DNA from: an uncultured Clostridia bacterium
GTDB lineage: Bacteria; Bacillota; Clostridia; Christensenellales; Borkfalkiaceae
Reading direction: 5' to 3'
Length of the DNA stretch: 17,397 bases
NCBI GenBank assembly: GCA_934273135.1
Contig: CAKQSU010000005.1
Span: 1 to 17,397, forward strand
Both the position numbers and the translations under genes were made by a program. Under the pieces are notes generated by a model. It made no database searches. It was not told the DNA's origin and worked only from the letters and a program-made list of their open reading frames with translations. The number at the start of each line of letters is the position of its first letter. Positions within the stretch are counted from its first letter, which is position 1. Positions 12,274-17,397 of the stretch are shown here, piece by piece.

Positions 12274-15234
12274 TTACGGTGTCGTAAGATTCGGCTTACC
12301 GCTTTTCTTCTTTTTAAAGAAAACAAGGTAGACGGAGAATCCGCAAGCCGCAAGCACGGTGACGTTCAGCAAGACAAGCACGGGTATCCACCAACGGAAA
12401 ACGTCGGCTATTTTCCCGATTCCTATATCCGCCGTCGGGTCGTAAGTCTTTGCAAAATGATAGGTTTCGCAGATAGCGTAAAGCAAGTTTTTAGCGGAAC
12501 GGCGAGCGCAATACCAAGACGAAGCGGAAGATTCGTCAACGCCGTTATTGCATCTGTTTTGAGGGCTTAACCATATATCGTTTCCGGCGCGAATTCCTTG
12601 TTCGACGGGCATATCCCAATCGCCCACGCACCAGTCGGTTATAACCGCGCCCTTAAAGCCCCATTCATTGCGTAAAATGTTCGTCAAAAGAGCGTAGTTT
12701 CCGCCCGTCCAGGTCCCGCCGAGGCGGTTAAAAGAACTCATAACCGAATTTGCTCCGCCCTCTTTAACGGCGATTTCAAAGGATTTGAGATAATTTTCTC
12801 TTAAATTCTGCTCGGTTATCCACACGTTGAGCTGGCGCGGGTTAGGTCCTTCTTCGCTTAAAACAAGGTGTTTAAGATACATTCTCAAACCTTTCGATTT
12901 TGCGCCCTTTATGACGTTAGCCGCGAGCGTTCCCGAAAGCACCGCGTCCTCGGAAAACGCTTCGAAGTTTCTGCCGTTGAACGCCGAGCGGTGCAAGTTT
13001 ACGGTCGGCGCGTAAATCGCGCTTATGCCCGTCGCCTGCCCTTCTTGCCCTATCGCTTCGCCGAGAATGAAAGCAATGTTTTTGTTCCAGGTCTGCGCCC
13101 ATAATGTTGCGTTTGAAAAGCCCGTCCATTTGTTCGCGTTGTTGCTTATCGGGTTATTAACCGCAACGTTGAAACCGCTTCCGCCGTCTATTTCGTTCAT
13201 AAACGGCTTGCCTATGCTTGCCGCTTCGTCCGTCGCGTAACCGCTCGATTCGACGAAGTACAAAAGTTCGTCCTTAGTAAGCTGATTAAGAAGCAATTCC
13301 CACGTTTCGTCGTTGTAGTTCGCGCCGAGCTTCATGACGAGTTCGTCGTTGAATTTTAAGCCGGAGCCGCTCTTTAAAGCGTCTTTACTCGGTTTTTTGC
13401 CGTCTTCGGTAAGAGTTATCGTCAGTTCTCCCGCAACGCCTTGCGTAGGTTCTTCCGTAATATTTTCGTACGGCGCGTTATGCACGTAACTATTAGCTTT
13501 CGACACTTCGGAGGAAATATCTCTTATCGGAGTGACGGTCGTGGGGAAAGTGTCTTTAAAGTTGCTGCGGGAAAGCCATTTTATCTCTTCGCCCGCGGTG
13601 CTTCCGTCAATCGGAACGTCCCCGTACGCGCTTCCTTTTATATAATTGCCGGCTTCGTCGAAAGTTCCGTAACGATTTTTTACCATTCCGCCGGTCTTGG
13701 GGTCGCGCTTATACGCAATGGTGTTTTCAACGTTAAATTCGATAGTGTTTTTGTTGCTTTCCGTAAGATTTTTCCAACCATGGGCGTTTTCAAGAAGTTG
13801 AACTTTATAAAGTCCGCTTTCAAGCTCCCAACCCGTTCTGCCGTTTTTGTTTTGGTCGTAACAATCGTAACTTGCCATGTCGTAAGACGTAAAAGTCAAC
13901 TTGTAATTTTCCGTCTTACCCGGTTCTATTTCGCCCGTTTTTTCGAAAGCAAGCAAGTTGACATGCGCCTTTTCTATTCCGCCCGAAGTATAAGGCGGGG
14001 TGTAATAAAGTTCGATTACGTCTTTCCCTTTTACGCTGCCCGTGTTCGTAACGGCAACGGCTACTTCGACAGTGGTCGCGCGTTGAAGCCCCGAGCCGTC
14101 GGTGGAAAGCGTGTAAGAAAGAATTTCCTTTTCAAAAGTCGTGTAAGAAAGCCCGTGTCCGAAAGGATAAACAACGGATTTGTCGTAAGAAGTTCCGCTT
14201 GCTTCAAAATATCCCTCCTTATCCGCCGTTTCATACCACTTGTAACCGACGTAAATACTCTCGGTGTAGTGGATATGATCACCGGAAGAAGTCGGCGTCA
14301 TCATCGCGTTCACGTATGACGGGTCTTTTTTAAGGTCCGTAGCGTACGTGTCCGAAGTGCGACCGGACGGATTGACGCTGCCTTTCAATATGCGGGCTAA
14401 AGCCTTGGTCCCCGACTGCCCGGGATAAGAAATGTTGAACGCTGCGCCTATTTTTTCGTTTTTAAGGAAGTTAAGGTTCATCGTGTTGCCGGAGTTGACG
14501 ACAACTATAACTTTTGTGAAGTTATCCGCAACCATATTGAGCATGTCTTCCTCTTCTTTGGAAAGGTCGAGGTACGTTCTCGTTTTGTCTTCCGTTTTGT
14601 TACCGTCAACGTATTTTGTCTGCTTAAGCGGAAGGTCTAACCCTTCGCTGCCCCAGCGAGAAAACACAACCACGGCGACCGAGGAAAACTCCTTTGCGTA
14701 TTCAAGGCGAGTCTTTCCGTCGCTTCCTTTCTTTTCGTAAAACGATAAAGGCGGGTCATACAAGCCGGTACTGTCTTTCCAACGGCTTCCGCGATACGCC
14801 GCATAGTCGGCAAGAAGAGTTTCGTTTACCTCAAAACCTTCCGATTTAAGTCCCGCGGTAAGCGTTACCTTTTTATCGGCGTTGATAGTAGCAACCGCGC
14901 TGCCGCCGCCCGTCAAGAGGAACGCTCCGTCATGAGCGGACCAACCGAAAAGGTTAATTTTGTTTTCCGCTTCCGCAAGCGGCAACGTACCGTTATCGTT
15001 TTTAAGCATAACGATACCCTCTTCGGAAAGCCGCTCTACCACTTTATCGTTGTTTTCGAGCGTCTCTTGCGTAGCTCCGTCCGAAAAGTCTATGCCCGTG
15101 TTGCACAAAAGCTTTGTGATTACGTATTCATACTTGGAACAAAGCACGTCGCCGACTATAAACACCGCTAAAACCACGGCGATTACGATTACCGTAATTA
15201 TTTTTTTGATAGGTATTTTTTTTGAAAAGTTCAT
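12274..15234 (-). CDS. Membrane-tethered, circularly permuted GH3 glycosidase (986 aa)
   Basis: Second GH3 exo-beta-glycosidase and clear paralog of the one at 3953-7402. An N-terminal helix (about 11-31) without a cleavage site precedes the GH3 C-domain (about 62-365, GGGSA at 109-113, candidate acid/base Glu197 in SEGLD), an Fn3-like domain (about 385-505), then the barrel domain (about 630-900) with DGGSG (683), GRNFEAFSED (754-763), Lys788-His789 and nucleophile Asp867 in GAVITDWC. A second helix follows FRWWIP (947-973) and the protein ends in a short KKKK tail, so the catalytic part should face outside with both ends inside. Both paralogs share IVGDV(V/L)C, a second Cys 12 residues on, and F(N/R)WWIP at the second helix. 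ATG at 15234 with GGGAG upstream, 14 bp after the stop of the secreted protein, so they form one operon. Substrate unknown. Confidence 0.9.
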   Translation of the reverse strand: MNFSKKIPIKKIITVIVIAVVLAVFIVGDVLCSKYEYVITKLLCNTGIDFSDGATQETLENNDKVVERLSEEGIVMLKNDNGTLPLAEAENKINLFGWSAHDGAFLLTGGGSAVATINADKKVTLTAGLKSEGFEVNETLLADYAAYRGSRWKDSTGLYDPPLSFYEKKGSDGKTRLEYAKEFSSVAVVVFSRWGSEGLDLPLKQTKYVDGNKTEDKTRTYLDLSKEEEDMLNMVADNFTKVIVVVNSGNTMNLNFLKNEKIGAAFNISYPGQSGTKALARILKGSVNPSGRTSDTYATDLKKDPSYVNAMMTPTSSGDHIHYTESIYVGYKWYETADKEGYFEASGTSYDKSVVYPFGHGLSYTTFEKEILSYTLSTDGSGLQRATTVEVAVAVTNTGSVKGKDVIELYYTPPYTSGGIEKAHVNLLAFEKTGEIEPGKTENYKLTFTSYDMASYDCYDQNKNGRTGWELESGLYKVQLLENAHGWKNLTESNKNTIEFNVENTIAYKRDPKTGGMVKNRYGTFDEAGNYIKGSAYGDVPIDGSTAGEEIKWLSRSNFKDTFPTTVTPIRDISSEVSKANSYVHNAPYENITEEPTQGVAGELTITLTEDGKKPSKDALKSGSGLKFNDELVMKLGANYNDETWELLLNQLTKDELLYFVESSGYATDEAASIGKPFMNEIDGGSGFNVAVNNPISNNANKWTGFSNATLWAQTWNKNIAFILGEAIGQEGQATGISAIYAPTVNLHRSAFNGRNFEAFSEDAVLSGTLAANVIKGAKSKGLRMYLKHLVLSEEGPNPRQLNVWITEQNLRENYLKSFEIAVKEGGANSVMSSFNRLGGTWTGGNYALLTNILRNEWGFKGAVITDWCVGDWDMPVEQGIRAGNDIWLSPQNRCNNGVDESSASSWYCARRSAKNLLYAICETYHFAKTYDPTADIGIGKIADVFRWWIPVLVLLNVTVLAACGFSVYLVFFKKKKSGKPNLTTP

Positions 15235-15248
15235 ATTTGCTCCCGTTG

Positions 15249-17397
15249 TTATTTCATATAATTGATGATCATCGACTTAAAGTTGAAATCCCAATCTTTT
15301 GTTTTTGCAACTTCAAATTCAATCACGGTCCAACCTTCGGCAAGACTTATTTCGCCAAGTACCGTTTCTTTTGAGTAATCATTCCAATAATCCCCCGCCT
15401 TTCCGAAACTAACGCTGTCGCTTATCGTAAGTTCAGACATAGTCGCATCCGAAAGAGCTTGATTTACGTCCGTCAATTTATACACGTTAACGTTGAGCGC
15501 TTTATTGAACTGTTGCGTTCCCGCTCCCGTTGCCACGCGACATGATAAAACCACGTCCGTCGCCGCTCCGCTGTAAACGTAAAATCTCATTTTACCGCCG
15601 GCGGTAAATCCCCGGCAAAAATCCTTTTCGGCAGAAAAACCTTGCTGATCATTCAAAAAGAAACTTGTTTTACTGTTTGCGCACTCGGTTATGGTTTTCC
15701 ACGTACCCCAACCGGCAACAAACTCTTCACGCGTCGGTTGAACGTGATCGAGAAGAACAGCGGCAATATCGATCGCTCCGCCTTTAATAAAGTTAATTTC
15801 TACCACGTTCCAACCAACCTGCGTATAGAACTTGCCTACGTATACGGCATTTTCTTTTCCCCAATTTGCGTTGAAGCGAGCGGCATCCGGAACGTAGATT
15901 CTCTCCGGCAAAACTTCCGAAAGGCTTTGACCTTCGGTTGCCAATTTGTATACGTCAAAAGTGAAGAATTCGTTTATCTTTTTGTTTGTATCCGTTCCCG
16001 CGCGAATCGAAAGTCTCGCCGTGTTAGCCTTTTCGCTATAGAAATAAACACGCATTTTTCCGCCCGCCGTAAGGTCATAGCATCTATTTTCCCAAACAGA
16101 AAAACCCTTTATATCTTCAACGCCGCCGTCATCTGCCTTTTTAACGAAAAAGCTGCTCGTATGCGCGCCGTCGGACGGAACGCCCCACCCGGTCCAACAA
16201 GTTTTGACTTCGTCACGCCCGGCAAGCGTTATGGTAAAAGATTCGCTTACGTTTTTGTATGTAACGTATATTACCGCCGTGTCCTCGTCTTGCTCCGGCG
16301 CAGTCTTTGTAGAAAGAACCGCTTCATACGCCACATCTTTTTCTTCTCCGCAAACGGAACACTTTACTTTTAAGCTCATACCGGCAAGATCAAGTTCTTG
16401 TCCGCGAGCATAAACAAGTTGCGCCGGCGGAGTAAAAGCGACTTTTTCATAAACATGTTCGCCTTTTGCCGCGTTATACTTAGCAGCCGAAACGCCGTAA
16501 TTGTAAACGGCTTTCGTTATTTCGCCCATGCTTTCGTCCGCGTGCATATTGAGAACGTAAGTGTTCACCGAATAGCTTAAAGTCTGCCCGATTTCTTCGT
16601 CCTTTTCGTTTAAAACTTTAACGGTGTATTTGTTGGCAAAGTCAACTACGTTTACGTTTTCATAGCGGAACTTATAATTGCCGTCTTCTACGATATAACG
16701 GTCTATAACTTCGTTATCGCCTACTTTTAGCTTTAAAACGGCGTTCTCCGTTAAAGGCTTGATAACAAAGTAAAGCGAAACGTTATAGTCGAACCTTATG
16801 CCCGCGCTTACCCATTCGTAGCCCGCTTTTTCTCCGCCAAGCGTTGCTTGCGCGGTGCTGTCGGGAGCGGCAAAAGCAGTTGCCAAAGCAGCTTCCTCGG
16901 TCGTCAATTCCGCCGTTACAAGCTCTTCGTCGGTGGCATTCAAATACTTCTTCTGAGCCGCCGCGCCGTAGTTGAGCATATCTACGGCAAGGGGCTTCAT
17001 TGCGGCGAACTGTTCGCAAGGCATAGTCTCGTAAGCCGACTTGTTTGCGCGAATAAGTTCGTAAAGATATTCTTTTACGCTCTTAGCGGTGTGCGTAACT
17101 TCTTTCTTTTCGCCGTCATAGATAGTAGCGGTTACCGTTTCGCCGAGATACTGCGGGGTTACGTAAGCAAATTCGGCAACGCCGTCCTTTACTTCGCCTT
17201 TATACTCTTTGTCTTTGTAATTAAATGTCAAGGTGTAATCGGTCGTGTAATTTTCGACTTCGAATTTTAAAACGATGTTCTCGTTGAGCGATATGTTTAC
17301 GCCTTTGAATGCGGGCGTAGTCGCCGCATTAGCCTTAACGAAAGTAAGGGCGGACAATGCGCCGAAAGCTACGGCAAGGGTTGCCAAACAACAAATT
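15249..17397 (-). CDS. Secreted modular protein with shared N-module and two tandem beta-domains, 5' end cut by window
   Basis: At least 715 residues; the true start lies past the right edge. The visible N-terminus is the end of a signal peptide (cut likely after VKANA). A module of about 280 residues follows that matches the start of the protein at 991-3702, including LNYGAAAQKKYLN and a second YGVSAAKYN helix. Next is an Ig-like domain with a Cys pair (CSVCGEEK), then two similar beta-rich domains in tandem of about 150 residues each. Both contain AGGKMR(V/F)Y and NVVEI- or TVIEF-type ends, and look like carbohydrate-binding jelly rolls although I cannot assign a CBM family. The protein ends with the second one, without a wall anchor. 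It precedes the GH3 gene by 14 bp and probably binds that enzyme's substrate. The role is inferred from architecture and position. Confidence 0.8.
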   Translation of the reverse strand, partial: ICCLATLAVAFGALSALTFVKANAATTPAFKGVNISLNENIVLKFEVENYTTDYTLTFNYKDKEYKGEVKDGVAEFAYVTPQYLGETVTATIYDGEKKEVTHTAKSVKEYLYELIRANKSAYETMPCEQFAAMKPLAVDMLNYGAAAQKKYLNATDEELVTAELTTEEAALATAFAAPDSTAQATLGGEKAGYEWVSAGIRFDYNVSLYFVIKPLTENAVLKLKVGDNEVIDRYIVEDGNYKFRYENVNVVDFANKYTVKVLNEKDEEIGQTLSYSVNTYVLNMHADESMGEITKAVYNYGVSAAKYNAAKGEHVYEKVAFTPPAQLVYARGQELDLAGMSLKVKCSVCGEEKDVAYEAVLSTKTAPEQDEDTAVIYVTYKNVSESFTITLAGRDEVKTCWTGWGVPSDGAHTSSFFVKKADDGGVEDIKGFSVWENRCYDLTAGGKMRVYFYSEKANTARLSIRAGTDTNKKINEFFTFDVYKLATEGQSLSEVLPERIYVPDAARFNANWGKENAVYVGKFYTQVGWNVVEINFIKGGAIDIAAVLLDHVQPTREEFVAGWGTWKTITECANSKTSFFLNDQQGFSAEKDFCRGFTAGGKMRFYVYSGAATDVVLSCRVATGAGTQQFNKALNVNVYKLTDVNQALSDATMSELTISDSVSFGKAGDYWNDYSKETVLGEISLAEGWTVIEFEVAKTKDWDFNFKSMIINYMK

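Noticed and set aside
3953..15234. GH3 enzymes as NagZ-type peptidoglycan recycling N-acetylglucosaminidases
   Set aside because: NagZ uses a His-Asp acid/base dyad and usually lacks the GH3 C-domain; these have a complete, permuted C-domain with Glu candidates.

Overview
The window reads as chromosome of an uncultured gut-type Clostridia (Gram-positive). The basis is Shine-Dalgarno sites of the AAGGAG type, lipoprotein and Sec signals without outer-membrane machinery, an AgrC-like kinase with a LytTR regulator, permuted GH3 enzymes of the type known from Butyrivibrio and Ruminococcus, and intergenic hairpin repeats that resemble those of many gut Firmicutes. Placement below class level is not supportable from the sequence alone. 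Every gene I can support lies on the minus strand, so transcription runs from high to low coordinates.

In transcription order: (1) 17397-15249, a secreted modular protein cut by the window edge, then 14 bp later (15234-12274) a circularly permuted GH3 glycosidase anchored by a membrane helix at each end, then an intrinsic terminator (12213-12183). (2) 12125-11926, a multi-hairpin dispersed repeat. (3) A promoter with a perfect -35 (11873-11845) and a long leader predicted to be strongly structured, then a LytTR response regulator (11628-10924) overlapping by one base an AgrC-like GHKL sensor kinase (10924-9560). (4) 9559-9079, a gene-free stretch holding a 224-bp element with terminal inverted repeats, a 21-bp-period direct repeat that matches LytTR operator architecture, and a promoter. 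(5) A second glycan operon: Cys-rich lipoprotein with a CBM6/35-like domain (9078-7423), a second double-anchored permuted GH3 with an extra C-terminal tail (7402-3953), a 48-residue Trp-rich peptide gene (3860-3714), and a large secreted CBM/Ig-like protein (3702-991), closed by two hairpin terminators. (6) A rhodanese-TtcA fusion (807 to beyond the left edge), an unrelated housekeeping-type gene.

Working model (inference): two modules, each pairing an upstream carbohydrate-binding surface protein with a membrane-tethered exo-glycosidase, flank a two-component system. The direct repeats placed just upstream of the lipoprotein promoter suggest that the neighbouring LytTR regulator switches on the second module. 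No transporter, intracellular glycosidase or sugar kinase is present, so either uptake genes lie outside the window or the enzymes act on the cell's own or a neighbour's surface glycan. The least explained items are the 48-residue peptide, the N-terminal module shared by the two secreted proteins, the C-terminal tail of one GH3, and the leader RNA of the regulator.
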